This document shows, in pieces, positions 12,501 through 25,188 of a DNA stretch of 64,000 nt; positions within the stretch are counted from its first letter, which is position 1; each line of letters begins with the position of its first letter. The DNA is from Triglochin maritima (taxonomy: Eukaryota > Streptophyta > Magnoliopsida > Alismatales > Juncaginaceae): positions 47,406,598 to 47,470,597 of the forward strand of contig OY821778.1 of assembly GCA_963682175.1 (NCBI GenBank), in the 5' to 3' direction. The notes under the pieces were generated by a model, which saw only the letters and a list, made by a program, of their open reading frames with translations, did no database searches and was not told where the DNA came from. The position numbers and the translations under genes were made by a program.

Positions 12501-15500
12501 AATTTCTGAATCCTCAATATAGTTATCGTAGGGCTTCAAATTTGTTACTTTAGATGCATTGTGCAAATTTAATATTTCCTGTTTCCAGCCACACATTCCA
12601 GGGCCCTATCAATGTCTAATGGGTCCAGTGGGAAGGACACGATTGCAAGTTTGTTAGCTTCGTTAATGGAAGTGGTGCGCACTACTGTAGCATGTGAGTG
12701 TGTATATGTTCGAGCAATGGTGATTAAAGCTTTGATATGGATGCAAAATCCACATGAATCCTTTGAGGAATTGGAGGCTATTATTGCATGCGAGCTTTCT
12801 GATCCTGCTTGGCCATCTTCATTGCTGAATGATGTTTTACTCACACTGCATGCACGATTCAAGGTGAGTGTCTGAATAAAAATATCTTTTTTATATATCA
12901 TTCTACGGTGTCATATATGCTTGATCTTGTGATAATGGATCTGGAACTTTGGTATAAGTGTTGATTATAGAGGAAACCCGTATCTCACTTGATCTTGAGA
13001 TCATGGGTTCGGAAGTTGACCATAAATTGTTAGCTGATATGTACCCTTTAAGATGGGTGGGATTGTTCCCGTATTAATTCATGTTCGATACATCTTGCTG
13101 TGGAAACATAAATTGACTTTGTAAGCCTTTGGTTTCAAGTATTTGTTATTCAACCCTTGCCGCTTCTTTAGTTCATCTGTATCTCGTCTCCTCATTCTTG
13201 TTACTTATGTTATGACATGTTTTCCTGTTATCAGCAGGAAGCCCTTTTCTCTACTTCATCTGTCTTTCAACTTTAAACTTCTGATTTCTTCCATGCGTCT
13301 GATGTTTGTTATCTTTTACTCATTAGGCAACTCCAGATATGGCAGTCACTCTTCTTGAGATTGCTAGAATTTTTGCAACAAAAGCTCCAGGAAAGATCGA
13401 TGCAGATGTATTGCAGCTGTTGTGGAAGGTGAGTTACTATAAGCACGATCTGTTGTACAAGTTTTAGAAGAAAAAAATCATCGGTAACATTCTAAACCAA
13501 AATGATGAACAACTCCATATTTGTCTTTTGAAATTCTATTTTTCATGTTTTCATATTTTAGTTGCTATTATGTTTCTGGACATTGTAGAGGCGGCAAGCG
13601 CCCAGTGTGGTAGTTCACTCTTGCTATTAAGTTGATCAACTCTATAATCTCACTTATGTCTTACAATAACTGATGCCTTTTGATATGTCTACAATGATGA
13701 CTGATTCTTTTCACAACAAACTACAACAGTAACTTTGAACAAGGTCTAATAGTTTGTTTTCCCTAGACATGCCTTGTTGGAGCTGGACCTGATGGGAAGC
13801 ACACAGCATTGGAAGCCGTCACCATTGTTCTTGACTTACCTCCTCCACAGCCTGGATCAATGTCTGGATTCACATCTGTAGATAGAGTATCAGCATCTGA
13901 TCCAAAGTCAGCTCTTGCGTTGCAGAAGCTTGTGCAGGCTGCGGTAAGTCTAATATTTTGCTTAATTTTCTTCTACATAAATGTTTGTAAAGCATATCCT
14001 TCCATAAGTTTTTTTTATCGGAATATCCTTCCATAAGGTTGATCAAGTGGTTTATTGTATTTCACTTTGTGCTTTTCATTGACGTGTTAAAGATCACATG
14101 ATTCAGTCTTGTTGCTGATGTAGGTTTGGTTTCTCGGTGAAAATGCTAACTATGCTGCATCTGAATATGCTTGGGAATCTGCAACTCCTCCTGGTACTGC
14201 ATTAATGATGTTGGATGCAGACAAGATGGTAGCTGCTGCTAGTTCCCGTAATCCTACTCTTGCTGGTGCACTAACACGGCTTCAAAGATGTGCCTTCAGT
14301 GGAAGTTGGGAGGTAAGTAACATTATAGACACATTAGGGTTCAAAACATTCCTAAACACTGGTTTATTTGCTATTTGATGGCTGTATCTCATGATTAATA
14401 TCTTGTGCTTGGGCCCAGGTTCGTATTGTTGCTGTCCAAGCCCTAACTACTATGGCCATCAGATCAGGAGAACCTTTTAGGTTGCAAATTTATGAGTTCT
14501 TGCATGCTTTAGCCTTTGGAGGAGTGCATTCTCAATTTTCTGAGCTGCAAGTTAGCAATGGGGAGGATCAAGGTGCTAGTGGCACTGGACTAGGAACTCT
14601 AATAGGGCCTATGTTGAGAGTACTTGATGAAATGTACAGCGCACAAGATGATTTAATCAGGTAAATCAAGTACAAGCATAGCTTAGTTCTTCGCATCAGA
14701 ATTTGTTCTTGAATTGCCTGACTCACATGTTCGTTTTGTTTTCTTCCAGAGATATTCGTAACCATGACAACAGTAAGCAAGAGTGGACAGATGAAGAACT
14801 TAAAAAGCTGTATGAAACTCATGAGAGGCTTCTAGATTTTGTCTCCATGTTTTGCTATGTACCCAAAGCAAAATATCTACCTCTAGGCCCGACAAGGTAA
14901 AAATACTTTGAATTTGTAGAAGGTTACTTTCCGACGATGCATATTTTGGTCCTATAACATCACCTTCATAAGTTTTACATTCTGTTTATGACAAATCTAA
15001 AGTTGAAAATAGTAAGACTTGGATGTCGTTTGTAAATCGATGTCGACGATGTTTGTCAAAGGAAAAGTTATTGGTATAACTATCGCTTTGGAGGAGCTCC
15101 TACCTTAATAACATTGTTGGTTCTCATACTTAAATTGGGGATAAATGATGTTAAAACAGGACTAAATTCATGTTTTCCTGCAATTGTCGTCTTTAATACA
15201 ATTATTTCTTTATGAAACAGTGGAAAGCTGATTGATATTTACCGCAATCGTCATAACATAACCACATCCAGTGGTCTGAATGATCCTGCTGTAGCCACTG
15301 GGATATCAGATCTTATATATGAATCTAAAGCAGCACAAAAAGAAGAGCCTGATACCATTGATCCCGACTTAGCAAGTGCATGGGCAGCAGGTCTCGATGA
15401 TGGATTATGGGGCAACAATGCACCTGCAATGGACAGAGTGAGAAACTTTATTCAACTTCGGAGAATATGTTATGGATTTGTGTGGTGTTTAATCTTTGAG

Positions 15501-18137
15501 AACTTGATTAAACTGCACCAGATATGAGACCCTTGATTCTGGAATCAAGTAGAAGTTGAAATTCTCTGCTCTCATTTGGAACATTTATGAAAATTCAAGA
15601 CAAATAAAATATGCAAGCTTTGTGATTTAGACACAAATCCAAAAGTATTTTCTTCGAGCTTTCTACACTTCTATAAAATACAACAACAACAACAACAACA
15701 ACAACAAAGCCTTTAATCCCAAACTAGTTGGGGTAGGTTAGAAATGAAACTCTAAGGAGTCACGGTTCAGGCACGTGAATCGTCTTCTTCCACGCGTTTC
15801 TATCCAATGCAAATTCCCGAGGCACATTCCGATCTTTGAGATCTCTTTTAACTGCTTCCTCCCAAGTCAATCGTGGTCTACCTCTTCCTCTTTTTGTGTC
15901 TTCGGTCCGATTTAATACTCCTCTTCTTATAGGTGCCTCCAGAGGTCTTCTTTGTACATGTCCAAATCATCTCAGTCTGTGTTGTATAATTTTCTCTTCC
16001 ATTGGAGCAACTCCAACTCTCTCACGAATGTCTTCATTTCTAATCTTATCCATTCGCGTATGGCCACACATCCACCTCAACATCCTCATTTCAGACACAC
16101 TCATCTTTTGTATATGTTGTCTTTTAGTGGCCCAACATTCCGCACCATATAGCATTGCAGGTCTTATTGCGGTTCTATAAAACTTTCCTTTTAACTCAAG
16201 TGAAATTTTCTTGTCACATAAGACACCTGAGACTTGTCGCCATTTCATCCATCTACACTTCTATAAAATAATTGCGAAAAATCAGAATATCTAATTTTAA
16301 AGACAAGCTTTTGTTTTGATGGGTGTGTTAAGGGTTGTCTTATCATTTATTGTATGGTCTCATTATAAAGTGCAACAGAAAAGAAAAATAATAATCATAC
16401 ATCCTCTTTTTTCCAGGTAAATGAATTTCTAGCTGGTGCTGGAACAGATGCACCTGATGTGGAGGAGAATGTCACCTCCCGGGCATCTGTTACTTATGAT
16501 GATATGTGGGCAAAAACAATTTTGGAATCATATGATGCAGAGGTAGCATGGGAGTGTTTTGATCCTATAGTTCCTCGTTCCAATGCAACTTCAGAATTTT
16601 GGTGTCAGTAAATCATGTTGTATCTTTGCAGGAAGATGATGCTAGGTCTTCTGGTGCATCTTCTCCGGAATCAACTGGTTCTATCGAGAGTTCTATATCA
16701 TCTCATTTCGGTGGCATGAACTATCCATCACTCTTCAGTTCACGTCCATCAGGACATGGAGCTTCACAACAATCGGTATTTACTGCTGCTTTTAAGATTT
16801 ATGCTTCTCTTTCTTTCCTAAGTTGTAATATGGAGTGTTTTTTTGGTTCTAATTTCTATCTTCTCTTATAGACTTAAAGAAGAGAAAAGGCACATTGTCT
16901 ATGCAGAACGGTGCTTTCATAAGCTTCACATTTTCTATTAGAACAATTTAGACAGACCAAGAATCCTATTGTTTGCAGTGCTCCTAAGTTTTACTGCCTG
17001 TCATGCTTAATATCTTAATGAAAAGTTAATTGCTCTATCTTTCCTATAAACCGAATGCTAATTATTTACGTGCTAGATGGATAAAGTTACTTGCTCTCGC
17101 ATTCAATTTAATGGCTGATTTTTTTTGGCTGTGGTGCAACTGACTGGGAAAATGGTAGAATATTTCCTTTTAAACAAGGATAGTTTTAGTATTTTTCTGC
17201 TGTGTATTGAATTGTTTTAAAATTTTCGGTTAGCATGATGGGGATATCGTATTGTGTTTTAGATGTACATCTGTTGATGTGTTATGTGTTTTTATCAGTA
17301 TGATAGAGGTAATTGTTGAGTCTCATACTGTGTTTTTCTGTGCTTTTGCAAACAGGATAATAGGTCCACAACCGCTAGCAGATTCGGCAATAACTCTGCG
17401 AGTTCTCTGTCAACTACTTATGAGGATATGGGATCACCGGTGGGTAATTTTACATTTTTATATTTCACTTGCTTGATGTACATGACAATTTATCTGCTAC
17501 AATGCATTGGCCATTACAGGCTAGAGATGAATATCCTTCGTATTCGTCATCAACGTTTAAGAGGGTGGAGTCTTTTGAGAACCCTATGGCTGCTCGTGGA
17601 GCACAGAGTTTTAAATCTCGGGATGATGAGGATACAGCAGAAAACCCACAATACGGGAAGGCACTATATGACTTCACTGCTGGTGGTGACGATGAGGTAA
17701 GTATCATTATTCACCGCTGATTGAAGAAAAGTACTTTTTAATTGTCACTTCCTTTAAAGAGACAACTTAGAAAGAAGTTAGTCTCTCTTCCTTACCATTA
17801 AAAGATGACGTTTGAAGTGTCGACTAGTTTTTCTTTATTTTTTCAAGCATATCGCTTGGGTTCCGATTTATTTATTAAGTATTTCCCTTATTGCAGCTGA
17901 GCTTATCTGCGGGGGAAGAAGTAGAGATTGATTACGAAGTTGATGGTTGGTTCCATGTGAGTAAATCATTCCTCTTAATATATGGTGTTGGTTTTTCTGA
18001 CATTACCAATTTACATTATCCCTAACCTGTTAAGTGCTAACCACATGTCTTGTTGATTACAGGTGAAGAAAAAGAGGCCTGGGAGGGATGGAAAGATGGC
18101 TGGGTTGGTTCCGGTTCTGTACGTCAGTAGTTCATGA
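6582..18137 (+). CDS. TASH3: TPLATE complex subunit TASH3 (SH3 domain protein)
   Basis: TASH3 is a core subunit of the plant TPLATE/TSET endocytic adaptor complex at the plasma membrane. I trace 26 exons: 6582-6818, 7593-7652, 7747-7839, 8318-8546, 8692-8798, 9044-9106, 9594-9694, 9986-10080, 10378-10398, 11437-11532, 11619-11739, 11890-12072, 12193-12386, 12589-12863, 13327-13428, 13767-13943, 14124-14312, 14419-14660, 14750-14896, 15221-15437, 16417-16542, 16632-16775, 17356-17439, 17520-17696, 17897-17956 and 18063-18137. All phases agree and total 1204 aa, about the family length as I recall it. The body is a long alpha-solenoid-like region. A Ser-rich acidic linker leads to a C-terminal SH3 domain at about residues 1146-1201 (KALYDF, GEEVEIDYEVDGWFHV, LVPVLYV). 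Exon 9 is a 21-nt microexon. Introns 9 and 20 carry transposons. The start is the first in-frame ATG of the conserved N-terminus. Confidence 0.95.
10426..10805. mobile_element. Mutator-like MITE with 9-bp target duplication
   Basis: The 380-bp insert is flanked by the direct repeat CCTATATCT at 10417-10425 and 10806-10814. A 9-bp duplication is typical of Mutator-like elements. Its ends form an imperfect terminal inverted repeat based on GGTTTTCAGAACC, and the interior is dominated by AACCGGTT and GGTTCAACC words. It has no coding capacity. It lies in TASH3 intron 9, starting only 27 bases after the donor of the microexon. Confidence 0.8.
15662..16270 (-). mobile_element. 5'-truncated RTE-type LINE in TASH3 intron 20
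   Basis: The element proper is 15681-16251, bounded by an identical 19-bp duplication (TCTACACTTCTATAAAATA) at 15662-15680 and 16252-16270. On the minus strand it encodes the C-terminal end of an RTE-clade reverse transcriptase. The block at 15967-16248 contains LKGKFYRTAIRPAMLYGAEC, then KMSVSEMRMLRWMCGHTR. It ends at the 3' side in a (TTG)n tail, seen on the plus strand as CAA repeats at about 15680-15708. Only about 570 bp of the element remain, so it was dead on arrival. It is antisense to the host gene. Confidence 0.93.
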
Positions 18138-19739
18138 TAACGTATCTTTGTACAGTTCGATTTTCGTGTATTTTATCCGATGCCTTTAACAGCGTGCATG
18201 AATTGGTCATTGCCATTCTTGAGAGACTGCAAACCTGATGAGTTTGCTATTGCTTCTCCTTGATTTATATATCTTGGTAGTTCTCGGTTGTGTTTGTCAT
18301 GTTAGGTGTATTATTTTTTGTAGTTTATCTTCCTAACATGATTCTTTGCATTCTTATTAACAACAATTTTGGTGTGCTTCTTGAAGTTCTTTTTCGGTTT
18401 TCTTTTGGAAATTATCATGTTTCTGGTTTGTGCTCACAAATGGTTGTAGCCTACAGAGCTGAAATGAACGCTTGCATGATCTGGTCGATGTAGGTGACGA
18501 GGAATTTCTAGTGGTAGCGAGAATTTGTTGATTTTGCACTACTGAGAATCTGGTGTGCATTCGTCTTAAATCAATAAGCCTTATTCTCTGCTGAATTGTT
18601 GGTGGGGAGTAGATAGAGGAATTTAACTTAGAAGAATATTGGTAATGGTGGGGATTGTAATGCTAATAATTCTGTTCTGTTGGTTTGTTTGTTCCCATTC
18701 AACATGCTCTTTAGCTCTTCATTTTTAAATCCACACACACACACACACATCAACAAACAATTATGTGTGGTTGAATGGTGCATTAGTTGTAACATTGCAA
18801 GCTGAATATGAGGCAAAATGAACACTCGATCCACAACCAAATCCGAGAAGAATGTGATGGAAACAACTCACTCGATTCTTATTAAAATGTTGAGGATGAA
18901 TCCTGAAATGAAATGTGTCTTTGGTCCGTTGTCCTCTCTTGTTTATTTATTTCACGCATAAATTACAGAAAACCCCTCCACGAAAAATCCTGACCTCAAA
19001 CATAACATATTAACATAGACCGGCTGTCCCTTTTTTTTTCTTTTTCTTCTTCTAACTCTTCGAATTGGGTTGGGGATCTTTTACTCATCTGTGTTCATTT
19101 TGCCTCATATTCACCGGTTAACCTAGAATCTTTTACTCAAGTTGTTAACTTGTTACGATCTCATCTGTGGCACTCTTTCTTCCATAATACCCCAAAGAAA
19201 TGCCTTTTCTTCCTTACCTCCATGCATTTGAGACATCCAAGATTTAGCATGTCTTATCATTTACGCCATATTTCTCGAGTACATAAAAAAGTAGGTTCAC
19301 TGTAGGGTACGAGTTACATTCCATGCATGTCAAATAATTAGATACCTTACACCTTGGAGAACCAAACAACTTTATCAAATTAGCAAGTGGTGGTCATCAA
19401 GAGCACAAAATCAGAAAAGAAACATCAATGGCATTCTTCGAGAGAGAAAAAACGGTTGGGGAGATGTACCACCACATCCAAAGTATTATAATCACTCTGA
19501 AACCCATCTCCTCAACATGATATTTCAGGAGAAACCAAGTTATTATTATTATTATATATATATACTTAAAAGAGAACTATTCAATTACTTGGTCTAAAAT
19601 AGACATCATCAATTCAGAGGAATAGAGGGACTACGATTCCATCTGAAGGAGAGTGGTTATTGCCTTTCTTTTGGGGTAAAAAACCACCATGGAATCAATC
19701 TTATTAAGAATCAGACCACAATCATTGAAATTGCTACTC
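18138..19739. other. TASH3 3' UTR and TASH3-UCP1 intergenic region
   Basis: The two genes converge here. No further gene is supported. A (CA)n run lies at 18731-18748 and a short TTATTATTATTATA tract near 19542-19562. Poly(A) signals cannot be placed confidently in such AT-rich sequence. Confidence 0.45.
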
Positions 19740-20331
19740 TTAATCTTTGACAAATAGCTTCTTTGCCTGAAAACAAGTTAAAAGGATGTTCAGAACTGAG
19801 CAATGGGATTTCAACAGCATATATGAGCTTCATATGGTAATCTAGGTTGTGTAAATATCTCAATCTATGTTTTAGGAATAAGTGATGCAACAAGTAAAAA
19901 AAGAAGTATAAAGAGAAGGATCCTGGAACAGCAGGAAATCAATTCGTGGGAACTTCATACCTGTTCCAAAGTTAAAAACATGATTACGTTCCATGATCCC
20001 AGCCGACCAAAATTAGGGATGAATCCCTTGTAGAAAGCAAGAGGACCCTGTCGATAGGAAAACATGAACCATATAAAATCCAAGATAGCAATATGCTTTG
20101 ATTGTGTTGCAATATGAGAATGTGCATCTTTTCCAAAATTTCGATCTTGAACGAGACTGCGTTGGTGTTAAAAAAAGTGTTTAGCTATACTAAGAGAAAC
20201 ACGTATTGCTAAATATTTTTAGTTTCTAGCAGTGTTTTTTAGGAAGCTTTAATACATGGTGGTTGTTTATTGTTATGGAATAGCAATTCAACCAACTTGA
20301 ACTTGGACTGCAAAGACCAGTAACACACGCA

Positions 20332-20382
<51 letters not shown>

Positions 20383-22099
20383 AACTCTTACATCATTCTT
20401 TAGCGTCTTGATGAAACAATCTATTGTGCTTGTATAAGTGGAATCACCCATCATTCTTGACTTCACCTGCAATATAAGCCAGAACAGCTTTACAGTCAAT
20501 TATTGGTGCTATTAGATATAACACATGTACTACTCAGTGTGAAGCTGTGATCTAACAGTGGTCTGTGAGTTATAAAATGCTTAAATTACAGTAATCTTTT
20601 TGTTGTTATGAGAACCAACATTGCTCCAAAGGGACTAAAAGAACTTACCACGTCAACAGGAGAACCAATACATACAGCAAAAAATCCTGCTCCCAAACCA
20701 GCCAAAAGGTGTGTGAAAATGTTATCTGAAAACCCTGGAATCTTTAGAATCGTCTGTAGTAACCAACAGATTTTTATGAGAACTAAGAAATGGAAAATGT
20801 AGACTATTAATTAAGTACAAAATAAAAAAAACAAAGTGCAAGTGAGTTTCATCAAATGTTGGGAAACTTTTAGAGATCGACCTGCTTCACTTGATCATAG
20901 CTGGCTAACTCAGCAGCATTGATAATGGCATTTCGAGCAACATTAGGTCCAATACCCGTCCACATGGCAGCAACTCCTTCCTGAATTAAAAAATTGTCTA
21001 AGCTTGTATGAAATCACAGAAAAATCAAATATTCCTTAAGCTAGTGGTATCTCTTTCTTAGATCAAACCTGTCTAATAATTGTTGAATAAGCATTAAGTG
21101 CCCCCGAATAGCGCCTTGGCACACCCTGTGGAAGTTTTCCTTCAGCTTGAAGTCGAACTTTGACAAGATCAGTTGGGTTGGCTATGGCAATCGCTAAAGC
21201 ACCTGATGAAGAACAGTCAAGAACAAGTGTCAGGAGAACTAAACCTACCAGAGGTTGGTCAATTTGAAAGATGTCTAACTACCCTACAAGATATTGTCTT
21301 GTAAGAAAATAAATCAGATGGAAGTTTGAAGAACATCTCGACAACACAACTCTGGCAACATCAGCAATCAATCTAAACTTTAGATATATTGTCCAAGAAA
21401 TGTAAAGTAGTAAGGCCTGCAAGGATTTTTGAATTTGTTTTTTTTTTTTGAAAAATTTACCAGTTGTAAGGCCTGCAAGGATTTTTTTGGATAGAGGTAC
21501 GTCCCCGACGAAGCCTTCACCAACATAAAAAGATTTGACCTGAAAAAAAGGGGTTGGAATGGTATATAACTTAGAAGGAAAGAAAGAAAAGTAGAAGAAG
21601 CAGTGTTGGAGGAAAAGAACAGACAGGATCATAGAGGCCGATCCTGAGTCCTCCGTAGATGCATTGACGGTGTAAACCGGGCACAATGCCTTTCCAGAGT
21701 GCTGAGAGGCCTTCTTCCCTGCCAATGGTGGCGACGGTCCCCAACATTCCCCTGTACTTGGGCAAGGTTGCGGACGGCCCTTCACCGGCAACTGCTTTCT
21801 TCTGAAGCTGGAGTCTCACTTTGGCGGTGTCCAGAGGAATGGTACAAATCTAATAACAAGAACACACATTTTGGGATCAACCAATCTATCTATTTGCCTA
21901 TGATGGATGCCCTATATGTGAGTTAAAGATTGAAACTTTTAGACATTTTCCAAGTTAAAGAGCGAAAGCCCAAGACAAATCAAACGAAAAAAAGAGGCAG
22001 AAGAAAGAGTACCTCGGCGACACATGCGGCGAAGGCGCTGCTGGCGAACCTTCCGGCGAAGGAGATGTTGGTGGTGGTGGTGGTGGAGTCGCCGCCCAT
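19740..22099 (-). CDS. PUMP1: mitochondrial uncoupling protein (PUMP1/UCP1 type)
   Basis: This is a mitochondrial inner-membrane carrier of the SLC25 family. Plant PUMP/UCP proteins dissipate the proton gradient and exchange dicarboxylates and amino acids. Nine exons on the minus strand are 22099-22013, 21849-21625, 21539-21461, 21202-21069, 20980-20882, 20753-20649, 20466-20392, 20047-19961 and 19766-19740, with consistent phases and 305 aa. Three carrier repeats are visible with their signature motifs: [10 protein letters not shown] at about residue 34, [10 protein letters not shown] at about 140 and PVDVVKSRMM at about 240. Length and exon pattern fit the family. The start Met is followed by GGDS and a Thr run. 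The last exon encodes only AKKLFVKD. The gene is head to head with the LIM gene, its start codon 430 bases from the LIM start codon, so the promoters may be shared. Confidence 0.96.
20322..20379. repeat. (CA)n(GA)n microsatellite in UCP intron 7
   Basis: A run of CA dinucleotides changes directly into a run of GA dinucleotides, about 58 bases in total. It lies 13 bases beyond the donor of the seventh UCP exon. It is a compound microsatellite likely to be length-polymorphic. Confidence 0.95.
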
Positions 22100-22124
22100 C
22101 TTGCCTTCCGATCGACGCTCTGGA

Positions 22125-22152
22125 GTAGTAGTAGTAGTAGTAGTAGTAGTAG
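22125..22152. repeat. TAG trinucleotide run in UCP 5' leader
   Basis: Nine or so GTA/TAG repeats lie 25 bases upstream of the UCP start codon. On the transcribed strand this is a CTA/TAC run in the 5' UTR. Confidence 0.9.
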
Positions 22153-22528
22153 GGTTTAGATATGGATTTGGGTTTGTTTGATTTGGAAAGGAATAGAATA
22201 AGATTCGTCCAAGATTGGGTTTTTCCTTCCCAATGAAATAAATAAAAGTCCAAACTTCACTTGTATTGATTTAGTTATTAGAGAAAGATAACCATAATAG
22301 CATAGAACAAGTGATTAATAAATAAGGGGAGGTGTAGAGTAGGTTATCGTGTCCGACCGGAGGTGAGAAGAAGAGGAAAAATACGCTGTTTTTTTTGTTT
22401 TTGTTTTTGTTTTTTTGCTCTCTCTCCTAAATATTATTTCAACAGACAACAACCTCTTGTTTCAGATAAAACTTATTCAACCTTTTTCCGTTATTAACCG
22501 ACCAAATCCGCTAGCAAAGCTAGCTGGC

Positions 22529-23813
22529 ATGTTTTCTGGAACACAGGATAAGTGTGCTACTTGCGGTAAAACAGCATATCCACTTGAGAAGGTTGTGATC
22601 TCTACAACATTTCACTTCATACATCATAATTTTGTGTGTGTGTGTGTTGTTTCTTAATGCCCAAACTTCACCTGCCACGCCCGTATGATGAAAGGCACAT
22701 CCTGCATTTTGTTGCCTACGAATATAACATTCACATCGCACAATTTTTGATTTTTTTTGGTTTGTTTTTTCATTGCATTAATGTAACTTATTCACCTTAT
22801 TTAGGACCGTCAACTTTGACTTGACTCGATAGTGTTAAAATACCTAGGCTCGGACTCTAATGGTCATCACAGCTCGTTATGGACAATATCTCCACAAAGC
22901 AATCCACCCCAAAGGAAACAAATCTCATGCACGCATAAGCATCAATTAGCAAACCACGTTATGAATGTTTACAACAAGCTATTGTACCCTCCTTTATATG
23001 CTCATATCCTTGTAATCACAAAACATACAATAATCACATACACAAATCAATTTCAATAGATAGTTTGACTCGAAAAACGTTCGACTCTAGTTTAACTTGA
23101 AAATGAAGGATCTTGATGAAAAACAAAAAAATCTTCAAACTTGGTTCGGTAAACGAGCCGCTCGAACTCGAAAAAAATTTGATGTTCGGCTTGATAGCTC
23201 GCTCGAATTTATTATTGTTCCATATTATTTTTTTGTATTTGGTAATAACATAAGATAATACTTATGGTTCGAAATTTCGCTCGACTCGGCTCGTTTACGG
23301 TCCTCATTCCTTTGGTTATTTGCTTTTATATGTTTGTGCCCTTTTCAGAAACTACATGTTTTCCTATTAGGTCAAAATTGTCGTATATGCTAACTTTTTT
23401 TTCACTTTGTGAAAATCTATTAGGTCAGAATTTCATTGGCATGCATTTACACATCAATGTATTTTTTTTTGGTCGGCACATAATGATTTGGTAATTCTGT
23501 TTTCTGGCAGAGCCTTCACTCACTTGCATACTTTTCTCCTCAATTGATACAAAAACCACAAGACTTGAGTTTCTGAAAAGCTTATTTTGACAAAAAATTG
23601 TAGGTAACTGTTGAAAGTCAGGCATACCACAAAACCTGTTTCAAATGTTCTCATGGTGGCTGCTCCATCTCCCCATCGAACTATGCTGCCCTTGATGGCA
23701 TCTTGTACTGCAAACATCATTTTTCCCAGCTCTTCAAGGAGAAAGGAAGCTACAATCATCTGCTCAAGACTGCAGCTGACAAGCGCACCGCGGCTGCAGT
23801 TCCTGATGCATGA
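22529..23813 (+). CDS. LIM protein fragment retaining only the second LIM domain
   Basis: Two exons, 22529-22591 and 23604-23813, join in phase 0 to give 90 aa. They match the second LIM domain and C-terminal tail of plant two-LIM WLIM proteins, which bind and bundle actin. The zinc ligands are in place: CATC at the start, H-TC and C-H in the second exon, then CKHHF. The tail is KADKRTAAAVPDA-like. Normal WLIM proteins are about 190-200 aa and begin with a first LIM domain. Nothing resembling it is found between the UCP start codon and 22529. The frame is open upstream to 22415, but that stretch does not resemble a LIM domain. It may be a 5'-truncated duplicate (pseudogene) or a real single-LIM gene using the Met at the inter-LIM linker. 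The intron contains a MITE. Confidence 0.75.
22803..23304. mobile_element. probable hAT-like non-autonomous element in LIM intron
   Basis: AGGACCGT at 22803 and its reverse complement at 23297-23304 mark the ends. Inside there are repeated CTCGACTCG, GAGCCG and CTCGAACTCG words typical of a common class of plant non-autonomous elements. The element has no ORF. The flanks do not show a clean target duplication, so the exact limits and the superfamily are uncertain. Confidence 0.5.
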
Positions 23814-25188
23814 TCTCCATTTATTCGTGCACCTCATTGGTCCATCAATGATATCTTTGATTAAATTTGTAGAACCTCTAGTTTTCACCCTTCTTTTGTG
23901 AGACAAGCAAGTCTCTTAATCTACAGCTGTATTTCTAGTCTGTTTGTGCAACAACAAAATCATATTTGCAGGTGTGATTGTGTCAAGAAGAAATACAATC
24001 AAGAGGCAACTTCTAACTCCCAGAATAACCACTTCCATGCTTGCAAGTGAAGAATCTTTCCAGACGAGGAAGTTGGGCTCTGATTGGTCCAAACATGCAG
24101 CACTATTGTTTAGGGTTTCATGACAGAGATGTAACTAAGCAAGTCTCTGTTTTATTTATGTCCCACATACGCTGTATGTATATATGTTTGGATTTCCTTT
24201 TCCACTCCCATCTCTATCATTCTCAGTAGAGATTAAAAAAGAAGCAAATGGGAGTTCAATCGATAATGTAATTGAAAGGTTGATAGCACACCAACTTCAT
24301 TAACATAAGTTAAATTTCACATATTGGTATTAATTGTTTATGCTGAAACTTAATGCAGAACATCGCATGCCATACCATAAATATCAGGTCACATACATAT
24401 AGAAGTTGGTATTCTTAGTGGAGGGCATTTTCTTAAAAAGTGATGACCAACAACTTTGCAACACACTTCAGCTGATGATATGCCATAAAAGCATATTACC
24501 AACACATTATTGTGACAATGACTGCGAAGTTAACAAATTAAATATTACAGTTCGGTTGCTTCCTATCCTAGCTAATGGTTGTTGCCGTCCCTACATTAAT
24601 TATTTTAGGGCTGTGGCAAACAAGGTTGTAGGGTTACATTCCTGGGTTGATGGCATCATTAAGAGAGAAAATAATAATTGATTTTTCATGTTTACGTGGC
24701 TTGCACTCCAATCCCAGATGAGAATGATGAATACAATGTTCGTTCCTTTTTCTGAAATCTGTAATTTACCGTCTCACACAGTTATTATATTTGTAATCGT
24801 AACAACGGTGAACCATGCAATTTCGATCGCAATCAAGTCGATTAAACAGTGTATATATATATATTATATATATATACAGAGAGCGAGAATGGATGGATGA
24901 TCGACACGTACGTTCCGAGTCGAAACACAAATAGACATGTCCAATAATATAAGGTTCCGAAACGTGTGATGAAAAAGTGACAAACCTCAATCTACTAGCT
25001 AGACTCGAAACACAAGTACGTACACTCTCTCCATTTTGGTTAGATGATGTGAATTATAATAAGAAAGATATCACAAACACATGTAATGTAGATGTAGGAC
25101 GGGGGACACTATATATATTATTCATTTCCTTGTTTTGTTTTCTCTTATTAAAAGGAAGTGATGGAAGAAATTAAGTTGTGAGACCGGA
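23814..25188. other. LIM 3' region and MYB upstream region
   Basis: No gene is supported. The segment 23900-24240 is probably LIM 3' UTR or former coding flank. An A/T palindrome of alternating TA lies at 24849-24878. The segment 25000-25188 should contain the MYB promoter. Confidence 0.45.
25110..25120 (+). promoter_or_regulatory. likely TATA box of the MYB gene
   Basis: CTATATATATT lies about 75 bases upstream of the MYB start codon, a normal spacing for a plant TATA box with a short leader. Confidence 0.5.
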
